Shown: positions 24,087-32,936 of the stretch, piece by piece
Layout: every line of letters starts with the position of its first letter
Numbering within the stretch: position 1 is the first letter of the stretch
Assembly (NCBI RefSeq): GCF_051027545.1
Contig: NZ_CP194902.1
Coordinates: 1,178,001-1,242,000 of the forward strand
Reading direction: 5' to 3'
Origin: Methylocaldum sp002005105
GTDB taxonomy: Bacteria; Pseudomonadota; Gammaproteobacteria; Methylococcales; Methylococcaceae
Length of the DNA: 64,000 nucleotides
Program-made: the position numbers and the translations under genes
Notes under the pieces: model-generated
Database searches by the model: none
Seen by the model: the letters and a program-made list of their open reading frames with translations, nothing else
Told to the model about the DNA's origin: nothing

Positions 24087-26498
24087 ATGAATGACGAAAC
24101 GGTCGAGAGTGAACTCGCGGCCCAATACACGGCAGCATTGCGCGACTATTTGGCCGGCGTGGAAGGAAATCCTTTACTGCGGGCCTATCGGCTGGGACGC
24201 CAGGCCGTGGCGGAGAATTTGAGCCTCTCGGCGGTGGCCGCGATTCATCATAAAGCGCTGGCGGGCCTTTCGGCTCGAGCCATCGCTCCTTCCGAAGGCG
24301 TCGATGTTGAATTGCAGGCGGAGGTATTTTTTCGAGAGACGCTCGCGCCTTTCGAAAGGACGTCGCGCAGCCATGATGACGCCATGACCCGAATGCGCCT
24401 GCTCAACGAGAGTTTGGAAAGGACCAATAAGCGCCTGACCGAGATCTACCGCGACAAGGAACAAGCCATCGCCGAATTGAGCCAAAGCGAGGAAGCCTTG
24501 CGCATGTGTCACCTCGAGCTGGAAAAGCAGGCGAAGACGCAGAGCATGGAGCTTACAACGGCCAAAGCGACCCTGCATGCGGAGATCGCCGAACGCAAGC
24601 TCACCGAAATCGCTCTCAGGGAAAGCGAAGCCCGGTTCCGGGCGATTTTCGAGCGGGCCGGCATCGGCATCGCACTCTTGGACAAGAACGGAAGGATCAG
24701 GGAATGCAATTTCGCCCTGCAGGAGATGCTGGGCTTTAGTGCCGAGGAGCTGCACGGCCGGGTCATTTTCGACCTGAGCTACCCGGACGATCTCGAAGTC
24801 AGCATTCAGCGGTTCAAGGGCTTGGTCGAGGGGAAATACAAGCACTATAGCCTGGAAAAGCGCTTTATCCGGAAAAACGGCACGGTGGTCTGGGTCCGCA
24901 AGATCGTTTCCGGAACCTACGGGTTCAGGGGCGAACTGCAATTCGCCATCGATATGGTCGAGGACATCACCGAAAGCAAGGTCGCCGAGGAGTCTTTGCG
25001 GGAAAGCGAGGCCCGGTTCCGTCAGATCGTCGATATGACTTGCGAGTGGATCTGGGAACAGGATGCGGAAGGCCGCTACACCTATTCCAGCACCGCGGTT
25101 AAAAGTATTCTCGGTTATGACGCCGAGGAAATCATCGGAAAACCCTATTACGAGCTCTTCTTCCCGGAAGACAGAGAACGCTCTGCGGTGCTGGCACCGG
25201 AACTGATCGCTCGCGAAGAGTCCTTTGTTCGCCTGATCAACCGGTATCAGCATAAGGACGGCCGCGAAGTGTTTACCGAATCGACCGGCATCCCGCTCTC
25301 CGACAGCCGGGGCCACTTGCTGAGGTGGCGCGGGGTGGATAACGACGTTACCGAACGCAAACGCTTCGTGGACGCCCTAAGGCTTAGGGACCGGGCCATC
25401 GCCGCGTCCAGCGTGGGTATCATCATCACCGATCCCCATCAGCCGGGGAATCCCATCATCTACGCCAATCCCGCCTTCATCCAGATGACGGGCCGCAGCC
25501 GGGACGAGGTGGTCGGGTGGAATCCCCGCTTTCTGCAAGGTCCGGAAACCGATCCGAAGGCGATCGAGGAGATTCGGAAAGCCGTATGGGAAGAGCGTGA
25601 TTGCCATCTGACGCTGAAAAATTACCGCAAGGACGGCACGCCGTTTTGGAACGAGCTGTTCATTTCTCCGGTGAGGGACGAAAACGGCCGGGTGACCCAT
25701 TTTATCGGCACCCAGACCGACGTCACGGCATTGCGGCGCATCGAGGAAGAGCGTCACGAAATGGAAATCGCAAGGCAGATCCAGTTGTCCCTCTTGCCGA
25801 GCGTTCCGTTGCGGATGGAAGGCGCTCAGGTGGCAGGGTATTGCCTGCCGGCGGTCCATGTCGGCGGCGATTATTTCGACTATTTCGCCACCGAAGAGGG
25901 GGTCGATATCGTGATCGCCGACGTGTCCGGGCACTCGGTGGGCGCCGCTCTGATCATGGCCGAAACCCGCAGCACGCTGAAAATGGGAACCGACTGGATG
26001 GCGAAAGGACAGGCGAGGCTCCGCAACGGCGCAAAAAGGACTCTGTCGGTCTTGAATGATCTCCTGTTCGAGGATTTGAACCAGGCCAGCTTTTTCATCT
26101 CCATGTTCTACCTGAGCTACCGTTCGGATACCCGGCGGATCAGCTACGCCAATGCGGGGCACAACCGTCCGCTGTTGCTGCGTAAAGGCGAGCGGAACTG
26201 CACGGAACTGGATGCCGAGGGGCTCATTTTGGGGGTAAAGAAAGGAGTGATCTTCGAAGAGAAAGCACTCGCCTTGAACGAGGGCGATATGGTGCTTCTC
26301 TATACCGATGGGATTACCGAGGCGCGCAATAAACAAGGGGAGTTTTTCGGCGAATCCCGTCTCTGCGAGCTCGTTATCGCGCATGCTCAGGCATCCCCTC
26401 AAGAGCTGATCCAGATTATCGTCGACGAGCTCGGCGTGTTTTGTCAAAGCCGGTCCTTCGATGACGACATTTCTCTCGTGGTGCTGAAAGCACTTTAA
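24087..26498 (+). CDS. RsbU-type PP2C phosphatase with three PAS domains, one LOV-like
   Basis: An 803-residue protein. Residues 1-90 resemble the RsbU N-terminal domain that binds RsbT (LLRAYRLGRQAVAENLSL, IHHKAL). A coiled coil is at 100-175, PAS1 about 180-300, PAS2 about 305-425 and PAS3 about 437-550. PAS3 has the LOV pattern GRSRDEVVG-WNPRFLQGPETD, but the photoactive Cys is Pro480. The SpoIIE/PP2C domain covers 560-802, with metal ligands in GGDYFDYF (D595), DVSGH (D612) and FDDDIS. The start at 24087 is chosen over 24069 because it begins a normal N-terminus. It probably dephosphorylates a STAS antagonist in response to signals read by the PAS domains. Confidence 0.9.
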   Translation: MNDETVESELAAQYTAALRDYLAGVEGNPLLRAYRLGRQAVAENLSLSAVAAIHHKALAGLSARAIAPSEGVDVELQAEVFFRETLAPFERTSRSHDDAMTRMRLLNESLERTNKRLTEIYRDKEQAIAELSQSEEALRMCHLELEKQAKTQSMELTTAKATLHAEIAERKLTEIALRESEARFRAIFERAGIGIALLDKNGRIRECNFALQEMLGFSAEELHGRVIFDLSYPDDLEVSIQRFKGLVEGKYKHYSLEKRFIRKNGTVVWVRKIVSGTYGFRGELQFAIDMVEDITESKVAEESLRESEARFRQIVDMTCEWIWEQDAEGRYTYSSTAVKSILGYDAEEIIGKPYYELFFPEDRERSAVLAPELIAREESFVRLINRYQHKDGREVFTESTGIPLSDSRGHLLRWRGVDNDVTERKRFVDALRLRDRAIAASSVGIIITDPHQPGNPIIYANPAFIQMTGRSRDEVVGWNPRFLQGPETDPKAIEEIRKAVWEERDCHLTLKNYRKDGTPFWNELFISPVRDENGRVTHFIGTQTDVTALRRIEEERHEMEIARQIQLSLLPSVPLRMEGAQVAGYCLPAVHVGGDYFDYFATEEGVDIVIADVSGHSVGAALIMAETRSTLKMGTDWMAKGQARLRNGAKRTLSVLNDLLFEDLNQASFFISMFYLSYRSDTRRISYANAGHNRPLLLRKGERNCTELDAEGLILGVKKGVIFEEKALALNEGDMVLLYTDGITEARNKQGEFFGESRLCELVIAHAQASPQELIQIIVDELGVFCQSRSFDDDISLVVLKAL

Positions 26499-26566
26499 GC
26501 CGAGGAGCGTTTTTCGAATGCCGGGGGTCCAATGATTGGATTTTCGACTTATCAAAGAGGTGGCTT

Positions 26567-27460
26567 GTGTCCACGCCGATTCGGACCGGAGCTTCGGATA
26601 TTGCCGCGAAAGAACCGCCCTTGTTCAGTCTGAAGCGTCTGGTGCTGGTACTGGCGAGCTATGCGGCGCTCTACCTGACGGCTCGCTGGTATGAGGGGAC
26701 TTACGCGTGGTCGACCGGGCTCGACGCCTTTGCGCCGGAGTTCGAGACCTACTGGATGAATCTCTTTTACGCCGAAATCTTGGTGGAAACGATCGTGGCC
26801 GCTCTTCTTTGGGGCTGGCTATGGCGGAGCCGGGATCGCAATTTGGAGAGGTACTGGGCGCACTTCATCGACACCGAGACAGCGCTGTCCAGAGCGAAAG
26901 GCGAAGCCTTGCGCGAACTGTTATGGAAAACGCGTGATCGCGATGTCGTGACATTGACCCCGCGCGAGGAGCTGCGCCGGAACATGACCCACCTGATCTG
27001 GCTGGCCGCTTATGCGTGGGCTTTCTATTGGGGAACCAGCTTCTTCACGGAGCAGGATGCGACCTGGCATCAAACGGTCGTGCGCGACACCGACTTTACC
27101 CCCAATCACATCATCGTGTTCTACATGAGCTACCCCGTTTACATCATTACGGGCTGGGGTGCCTTTCTGTACGCGAAGACGCGCCTGCCATACTTCGCCA
27201 AGGGATTTTCCGTGCCCTACCTGTTTTCCGTGGTCGGCCCGTTCACGCTTTTGCCGAACGTCGGTTACAACGAATGGGGTCACACCTTCTGGTTCATGGA
27301 AGAAGTGTTCGTAGCGCCCCTGCACTACGGCTTCGTCGTTTTCGCCTGGTTCGCGCTGTCGATCGGCGGCGTATTGCTGCAGGTTTTTGCCAGCATTTTG
27401 TATCTGATCAAAAAAGACTTATCGCCCGAGCCGGATTCGCGACCAACGCCGAACGGCTGA
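26567..27460 (+). CDS. pmoC: Solitary particulate methane monooxygenase subunit C (PmoC)
   Basis: A 297-residue PmoC/AmoC protein. The CuC ligands correspond to D164, H168 and H181 (EQDATWHQTVVRDTDFTPNH) and the CuD-site ligands to N235, H239 and H253 (NEWGHTFWFMEEVFVAPLH). Six membrane helices are expected and visible. A GTG start with AAAGAGGTGGCTT in front is used. No pmoA or pmoB lies in the window, so this is an orphan copy outside a pmoCAB operon. Extra pmoC copies are known in methanotrophs and one is essential in Methylococcus. Its place behind stress-type partner-switching genes is unusual. Confidence 0.95.
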   Translation: MSTPIRTGASDIAAKEPPLFSLKRLVLVLASYAALYLTARWYEGTYAWSTGLDAFAPEFETYWMNLFYAEILVETIVAALLWGWLWRSRDRNLERYWAHFIDTETALSRAKGEALRELLWKTRDRDVVTLTPREELRRNMTHLIWLAAYAWAFYWGTSFFTEQDATWHQTVVRDTDFTPNHIIVFYMSYPVYIITGWGAFLYAKTRLPYFAKGFSVPYLFSVVGPFTLLPNVGYNEWGHTFWFMEEVFVAPLHYGFVVFAWFALSIGGVLLQVFASILYLIKKDLSPEPDSRPTPNG

Positions 27461-27615
27461 AAGCGCTAGATCACGGCGGCGTGAAAGTGGTTGCCTTGGG
27501 GGCCGACATCGAGAATCATTGCGACATCGCCGTCGTCCGGTCTCGGCTCAAGACCGGCCGTGGCAAGAATTGCTTTAGCACCGACTCTTTATCATCGACC
27601 GATGGAGCAAAGGGC

Positions 27616-28053
27616 ATGGATACATTCATGCAGGCTGCGTTCGAAGAAGCCGAGAAGGGATTGCAGACCGGGGGAATACCGATCGGATCGGTGCTGGTGC
27701 ATCGGGATCGCATCATCGGTCGCGGCCACAACCGGCGCGTACAGCAGGGGAGCCCCATTTTGCATGCGGAAATGGACGCCTTGGCGAATGCCGGACGTCA
27801 GCCCGCATCGGTTTATCGCGAGAGCACGCTTTATACGACGCTATCGCCCTGCGCCATGTGCACGGGAGCGATTTTGCTGTACCAAATTCCCAGGGTCGTG
27901 ATCGGCGAGAACCGGACATTCCTCGGTGAAGAGGAACTGCTGCGGTCGCGCGGCATTTCCGTCGAGGTACGCAACGACCCCGACTGTATTCGCCTCATGT
28001 CGCGCTTCATCGAGACTCACCCCGAGCTGTGGGGAGAAGATATCGGTGTCTAA
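27616..28053 (+). CDS. Cytosine deaminase, yeast FCY1-like
   Basis: A 145-residue zinc deaminase of the CDA fold, which would convert cytosine to uracil. The zinc site is HAE (H50, E52) and PCAMC (C79, C82). The C-terminus, with FIETHPELWGEDIG, and SPCAMCTGAILLYQIPRVVIGEN match yeast-type cytosine deaminase better than tRNA or guanine deaminases. The ATG at 27616 has GGAGCAAAGGGC. The frame is open to 27016, but that part is not coding. It lies 155 bases after pmoC on the same strand. Confidence 0.87.
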   Translation: MDTFMQAAFEEAEKGLQTGGIPIGSVLVHRDRIIGRGHNRRVQQGSPILHAEMDALANAGRQPASVYRESTLYTTLSPCAMCTGAILLYQIPRVVIGENRTFLGEEELLRSRGISVEVRNDPDCIRLMSRFIETHPELWGEDIGV

Positions 28054-28066
28054 AACGAGCTCAAAC

Positions 28067-28208
28067 TATTAACCCGGCCTATAAATATAGGCCGGGTTAA
28101 TCCGGGGCAGGGATGCCCCGGCGCGGCGACAAGCCGCGTGAGCCCAGGCCGGGCGTGTACCGGCCCGGGCGGCGGCCCGAAATACCAGGAGGGTATTTAC
28201 GGGCCTGA
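28067..28208 (+). repeat. Family A five-hairpin repeat, copy 2
   Basis: Same architecture as the copy at 4460-4609. One change in the fourth hairpin's 3' arm (CCGGCCCGGGC for CCGGCCTGGGC) creates an A-C mismatch. It is directly followed by copy 3, so the two share a junction TGACTATTAACC. It begins 14 bases after the cytosine deaminase stop. Confidence 0.9.
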
Positions 28209-28357
28209 CTATTAACCCGGCCTATAAATATAGGCCGGGTTAATCCGGGGCAAGGATGCCCCGGCGCGGCGACAAGCCGCGTGAGCCCAGGCCGGGCGTG
28301 TACCGGCCTGGGCGGCGGCCCGAAATACCAGGAGGGTATTTACGGGCCTGATTAATA
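28209..28357 (+). repeat. Family A five-hairpin repeat, copy 3
   Basis: A tandem partner of copy 2, with the same five stems. The only change in hairpin 2 is in its loop (CAAGG instead of CAGGG), so all stems are intact. The end is TGATTAATA. Confidence 0.9.
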
Positions 28358-28393
28358 GGGTGATCGCGCTATGGGGCAACGCCCCTCGTGAGT

Positions 28394-28619
28394 CGTAGGT
28401 CGGCAATCCATTGCCGACAAACTGTGTCTGTCAGGATGGAGCCCCGCCCCTTACGGGTTGTAGGTCGATACTCCCTTGCCGACAACCGCTAGAGCATTTT
28501 TATACCTACTGTACGGGCATTCTGCGTAGGTCGGGAATCCCTTCCCGACGCCGAAGCCGCCCTTCCCGACGGTGCAGTTGGGCCAGCGGGTTCGTCGGCA
28601 AAGGATTGCCGACCTACGA
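28394..28619 (+). repeat. Family B inverted repeats, cluster 2
   Basis: Several units occur here: GTAGGTCGGCAATCCATTGC, GTAGGTCGATACTCCCTTGC, GTAGGTCGGGAATCCCTTCC and the inverted GGCAAAGGATTGCCGACC with TAC. No gene lies in 28358-28701; the open frames here arise from the repeats. Confidence 0.75.
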
Positions 28620-28701
28620 AAGCTTGAGTCGATCTACCCTGGCCGAAGGCGCCAACGACTCCGGCCAGGCCTGTTTTGCCGTAGAGCGAGATGAAAACGC
28701 T

Positions 28702-29970
28702 CTAAAACGCGGACAGCCGGCGTATTCTCCATGGAAGCGCCTGCATGACCTTGGGAAACCGGCGCGTCACGACCTCGCCGATACCGCCGCGCACGGTCAC
28801 CATATAGCGGTGAAGCGGCAAGGCTTCCGTCCTCATGCTCAGCGGCAGCGCGGCCGTCTTGACGGCGCAGCTGTCCAGCCATTCGATTCCGGTGCCTAGG
28901 AGGTCCGCATCGTCATGGAGGCGGTGAATGCCCTCCAAATCCAGCAGAAAACCCGGACCGCATCGGGCATAGGGCGGACTCTCGTCGTAGGCCATCTTGA
29001 ACCCGAAGCATCCCGGAGGCGCGAGGAAGGCGCTGCGCGCCGCGACCAGCCTGTCGCCGACCCGCAAAGTAAGCAGCGAGAGGCGCTTACGGCGGTGCGC
29101 CTCTTTGAGAATGTCCTTGGCGATCGCAGCGCCATCGGGCATGGATGCCATGGAGGTGCCGATCTTTCCCTTCCATTGGCTGAATTCCAGGGAGATGAAT
29201 TCGTCGAAAAGACGGTCGACGTCGTCGGATCTGTCGAGATCGGCGACCCGTACCGGTCCTAGATCCTCGAGCAGGCGGCGCAAGCGCCTGAGATGTCGGC
29301 GCCGTTTGCCCGACAGTACGCGTGCGAAATAGGTCTCGGCATCCGTTTGGCGGCGGTACAGGTGCGATTCGCGGACATCATGTACATGGCACAATCGATG
29401 GTCCTCGGTAAGCCAGCACTCGGCCGCGCGGAGGATCTCGCTGTCGCCGGGCAGGTCCTTGAACAGGATGATAGTCGGCGGGTGCTGCCGGGCGAGCAGC
29501 CATCGGCCCAATGCCGCCAGGCTGTTGCCGACCGCCCCGTAGCGGAGCAGCGGCGTGCGGCGCAGCGTCCAACGATACGCGTCCTGCCACGGACGCAGAC
29601 AGCGAACCGGGCACAGCGGGTGGAGCAGTGTCTGCTCGAACGGGAAGAAGCCGATCAGCGTTTCGGGCGCTTCCGAACCGCTGTCGTCGGTCCCGTGAAC
29701 GAGCAGAAAACGCAGGCGCTGCTTGCTTTTCGAGGCCTTGAGCAGCGGCAGAAGATACCACGATTCGTAGAAAGGATTGGGATGTGCCGCGTTTTCCGCC
29801 AGGTGTTCGAGAGCCTCGCGATGGTGTTCGACGCCTTCGATCGTGTCGATGACGGTGACCGAACCTAGGCGCGCATCCCCGATCGAAAATATGCCCGGCC
29901 GAGAGACGCCGCGCGCGGCTCGGGCAGTTGGGTTCAACCAGTCATTCCTGCCCGTCGAGTGCCGCTTCAA
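28702..29970 (-). CDS. GNAT acetyltransferase of the BcsL/CelD type
   Basis: A 422-residue protein with two acyltransferase-like lobes. The C-terminal half has SGKRRRHLRRLRRLLEDLG, WKGKIGTSMASMPDGAAIAKD, RVGDRLVAARSAFLAPPGCFG and FKMAYDESPPYARCGPGFLL, the pattern of the CelD/BcsL family of GNAT enzymes linked to exopolysaccharide or cellulose modification. The only in-frame start near the 5' end is a TTG at 29970; the true start may be downstream. No polysaccharide synthesis genes are adjacent. Confidence 0.75.
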   Translation of the reverse strand: MKRHSTGRNDWLNPTARAARGVSRPGIFSIGDARLGSVTVIDTIEGVEHHREALEHLAENAAHPNPFYESWYLLPLLKASKSKQRLRFLLVHGTDDSGSEAPETLIGFFPFEQTLLHPLCPVRCLRPWQDAYRWTLRRTPLLRYGAVGNSLAALGRWLLARQHPPTIILFKDLPGDSEILRAAECWLTEDHRLCHVHDVRESHLYRRQTDAETYFARVLSGKRRRHLRRLRRLLEDLGPVRVADLDRSDDVDRLFDEFISLEFSQWKGKIGTSMASMPDGAAIAKDILKEAHRRKRLSLLTLRVGDRLVAARSAFLAPPGCFGFKMAYDESPPYARCGPGFLLDLEGIHRLHDDADLLGTGIEWLDSCAVKTAALPLSMRTEALPLHRYMVTVRGGIGEVVTRRFPKVMQALPWRIRRLSAF

Positions 29971-30290
29971 TACCCGCCTCCGAGCGTCCCGCGCGGGACA
30001 AGGGTTTGCGCAGTCCTTTCATGTTTGGAGGAGTGGAGCGCTCCCGAACCCTATCGGGCGCGATTGAAACCCGGTCACATCGTCGGGAAGCGAGAGGAAT
30101 GTTGTATGCTCTCGGTTCGACAGGATCGGCTCGGGGTCGGAAATGCGTGATGACTCGTTCATGGAATCCCTTCGCAGAAAACGTAAAGAACGTCAGTGTA
30201 GAAGCCTTGGCGTCCCTGATCGTGAAATAATGGGATTTGGACAAAATGTCGTCAAGAGGCGATCCGAAACGATCATCGAGGTGCCGAGCC
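29971..30290. other. Intergenic region between divergent GNAT and cyclase genes
   Basis: About 320 bases upstream of both genes. No further gene or repeat is supported; a 100-codon plus-strand frame is not convincing. It must hold the two promoters. Confidence 0.4.
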
Positions 30291-31112
30291 ATGCGTGTTA
30301 CCGTTCGATCCCGATTTAAACCGAGCGTGCCGGCGGCTCTGCTGGCCGCGCTGGCGGGTTGCGCTTCGCAGCCGGATTTGGGGTCGTCCGGCCGGTGGGT
30401 GGACCTCACCCATTCTTTTTCTGCCGAGACCGTGTACTGGCCCACTGCGACGCCCTTCCGTCTGGAACCGGTGTTTGTCGGGACGACCGAAAAGGGCTTT
30501 CATTACGAGGCCTATCAGTTCCAAGCGGCGGAACATGGCGGCACTCATCTGGATGCCTCGAATCATTTTTCCGCTCACGGTCTCGCGGTCGACCGGATTC
30601 CGCTCGACCGGCTGATCGGTCCAGCCGTCGTGATCGACGTATCGTCCAAAGCCGCGAAAAATCCCGATTACAGGGTGGGCCAAGACGATTTTGCCGCTTG
30701 GGAAAAGAGCCACGGACCGATACCCGAAGAGGCGATCGTATTGCTGCATACGGGCTATGGCCGGTTTTGGCCGGACCCGGTCAAGTATTTGGGTACCGCC
30801 GAGCGGGGCGAGGCGGCGGTGGCGAAACTCCACTTTCCCGGCCTGGCCCCCGAAGCCGCGCGCTGGTTGGCCGAACGGCGCCGCATCAAAGCCGTCGGAT
30901 TGGATACGGCGAGCATCGACTATGGGCAGTCATCGCATTTCGAGGCCCATAGAATTCTCTCGGAAAAGCGCATTCCGATTTTCGAAAACGTCGCCCGGCT
31001 CGGCGAACTGCCCACGACGGGCGCCATGGTGGTGGCCCTGCCGATGAAGATCGAGGGCGGCAGCGGCGCGCCTCTCCGGATTATCGCGTGGGTGCCTGGA
31101 AAGAATCGATAA
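30291..31112 (+). CDS. Cyclase-family (kynurenine formamidase-like) lipoprotein
   Basis: A 273-residue protein. A signal peptide ends in the lipobox LAGC (residue C about 22), so the product is probably anchored in the envelope. The cyclase fold motif AEHGGTHLDASNHF supplies the metal ligands, and IDVSSKAAKNPDY and GLDTASIDYGQ follow. The family includes kynurenine formamidase and isatin hydrolase. The cytoplasmic kynurenine formamidase of the operon at 46675 is a different, shorter-motif relative. The start at 30291 has GAGG about 10 bases upstream. The substrate is unknown. Confidence 0.82.
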   Translation: MRVTVRSRFKPSVPAALLAALAGCASQPDLGSSGRWVDLTHSFSAETVYWPTATPFRLEPVFVGTTEKGFHYEAYQFQAAEHGGTHLDASNHFSAHGLAVDRIPLDRLIGPAVVIDVSSKAAKNPDYRVGQDDFAAWEKSHGPIPEEAIVLLHTGYGRFWPDPVKYLGTAERGEAAVAKLHFPGLAPEAARWLAERRRIKAVGLDTASIDYGQSSHFEAHRILSEKRIPIFENVARLGELPTTGAMVVALPMKIEGGSGAPLRIIAWVPGKNR

Positions 31113-31160
31113 GGCGGTTGCGGGACTAATTTACGGCTTGTGGGAGCGGGCTAAAGTGAA

Positions 31161-31232
31161 GTAGGTCGGCAATCCTTTGCCGACGCACCGGGTCGACAAC
31201 GGGCTTGGTCGGCAAAGGATTGCCGACCTACG
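31161..31232 (+). repeat. Family B inverted repeat, copy 3
   Basis: It begins GTAGGTCGGCAATCCTTTGC and ends GGCAAAGGATTGCCGACC plus TAC, with 72 bases in all. The two arms are perfect complements over about 20 bases, forming a large cruciform between convergent gene ends. Confidence 0.85.
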
Positions 31233-31249
31233 ACCTGTCGTTTCCCGGT

Positions 31250-32821
31250 TCACGACTTCCGGTCCTGCCCGGCATCCGCTGCGAAAAACGATATCCCCTG
31301 CGCCAGCGGGAGAGCCTCTCCCCAATTGATGGTATTGGTCTGCCGCCGCATGTACATCTTCCAGGCATCGGAACCCGCTTCGCGACCGCCTCCGGTATCT
31401 TTCTCGCCGCCGAAGGCTCCGCCAATTTCGGCGCCCGACGTGCCGACGTTGACATTGGCGATACCGCAGTCGCTGCCCGAAGCCGACAAGAACCGCTCGG
31501 CCGATCTGAGATTCAGGGTGAACAGCGACGAGGACAGTCCTTGCGATGCGCTGTTCTGCAGGGCGATCGCCTCTTCCAGACGGCGGAACGTCATCACGTA
31601 GACGATAGGCGCGAAGGTTTCGCGTTGCACGATGTCCCAATGGTTTTCCGCCCGGATCAAGGTCGGCTCGACGAAACAGCCGGGCCGCTTGAGCACCCGA
31701 CCGCCGTAGAGCACCTCGCCGCCTTGGCGCCGTGCTGCGTCCACGGCGTTACGGTACGCCTCGACGGCTGAGGGATCGATGAGGGGCCCCATGAGGGTCG
31801 AAGGGTCCAGGGGATCGCCGATCCGCACTTGGCCGTAAGCCCGGATCAGCCTGTCGACCAGTTCGTCATGGACATCCTCGTGGACGATCAGCCGCCGAAT
31901 GCTGGTGCAGCGCTGGCCGGCCGTTCCCACCGCACCGAACACGATGGCCTGGAGCGCGAGGTTCAGGTCGGCGGTCTCGTCGACGATGACGGCATTGTTG
32001 CCGGACAGCTCCAGAAGGCTCCGCCCCAAGCGTTCGGCGACTTTCACCGCCACCTGGCGGCCCACGGCCGTGGAACCGGTGAAGGAGATCAAGGGCAGCC
32101 GCGCATCGCGGACGAAACGGTCCAGCAATTCCGGATTTTCCGGCAAGAAGGTGGAAAAGATACCCGGATACCCCATCTCCGCCACGGCTCGGTCGCACAG
32201 GTGCTGGACCGCCATGGCGCAAAGAGGCGTCTTGGGGGATGGCTTCCAGACCACGGTATCGCCGCACACCGCCGCGACGAACGCATTCCAGGACCAAACC
32301 GCCACCGGGAAATTGAAGCCCGTGATGACGCCTATCGGCCCCAAGGGATGCCATTGCTCGTAGAGCCGGTGTTCGGGGCGCTCGGAAGGCATCGTGATCC
32401 CGTACAACATGCGCGACAGCCCGACGGCATAGTCGGCCATGTCGATCATCTCCTGCACCTCGCCATCCCCTTCCGCCTTGATCTTTCCCGTTTCGAGCGC
32501 CACCAGGCTGCCCAACGCATCCTTGTGTTCGCGCAAGGCATCGCCGATCCGGCGGACCAGCTCGCCCCGCTCGGGCGCCGGGACCAGGCGCCATTCCTCG
32601 AAGGCTTTCCGGGCCTCTTCCAGCACGGTTTCGTACTGCGCTTCCGAGCACAGCGTGACTTCGGCGATAATCTCGCCGGTAGCCGGATTGCAGGAGCTTA
32701 GCCGCGGAGCATCGCGAGCCTCCAGCCATCCTTCGTAGGCGGCATAGCTGCCGACGTTGACGTCCAGAAGATGCAAAGTCTCGAACAGTCGATCCTTGAA
32801 GGCGTTGTCGTGAATGTGCAT
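31250..32821 (-). CDS. 2-aminoadipate semialdehyde dehydrogenase (ALDH7 family)
   Basis: A 523-residue NAD-dependent aldehyde dehydrogenase of the antiquitin type. It oxidises 2-aminoadipate 6-semialdehyde to 2-aminoadipate in lysine breakdown. The catalytic Cys is C305 in GQRCTSIRR and the base Glu is E271 in LLELSGNN. The C-terminal signature IGGAFGGEKDTGGGREAGSD is specific for ALDH7. It is divergent from the lysine 6-dehydrogenase-like pair at 33163-35442, a classic arrangement for one pathway. Confidence 0.9.
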   Translation of the reverse strand: MHIHDNAFKDRLFETLHLLDVNVGSYAAYEGWLEARDAPRLSSCNPATGEIIAEVTLCSEAQYETVLEEARKAFEEWRLVPAPERGELVRRIGDALREHKDALGSLVALETGKIKAEGDGEVQEMIDMADYAVGLSRMLYGITMPSERPEHRLYEQWHPLGPIGVITGFNFPVAVWSWNAFVAAVCGDTVVWKPSPKTPLCAMAVQHLCDRAVAEMGYPGIFSTFLPENPELLDRFVRDARLPLISFTGSTAVGRQVAVKVAERLGRSLLELSGNNAVIVDETADLNLALQAIVFGAVGTAGQRCTSIRRLIVHEDVHDELVDRLIRAYGQVRIGDPLDPSTLMGPLIDPSAVEAYRNAVDAARRQGGEVLYGGRVLKRPGCFVEPTLIRAENHWDIVQRETFAPIVYVMTFRRLEEAIALQNSASQGLSSSLFTLNLRSAERFLSASGSDCGIANVNVGTSGAEIGGAFGGEKDTGGGREAGSDAWKMYMRRQTNTINWGEALPLAQGISFFAADAGQDRKS

Positions 32822-32936
32822 AGGCGTTTTCCGGTTTGAGGCATAGAGCCTTGTGCCAGTTAGATTCGGGGCGGCAGGGAGAGGTTCGGATAGCCGAGAT
32901 CATCAACCTTCCGAGACTTCGGCTGTCTAATCTATC

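Noticed and set aside
27016..27615. Upstream extension of cytosine deaminase
   Set aside because: It overlaps pmoC in another frame; the deaminase has its own ribosome binding site at 27616.
28067..28619. Possible CRISPR array
   Set aside because: The repeated units are 140-150 bp with internal hairpins or irregular family B units, with no short direct repeats and unique spacers, and no cas genes.
28411..28899. A 162-codon plus-strand frame
   Set aside because: It is built from family B repeats and the antisense 3' end of the GNAT gene.
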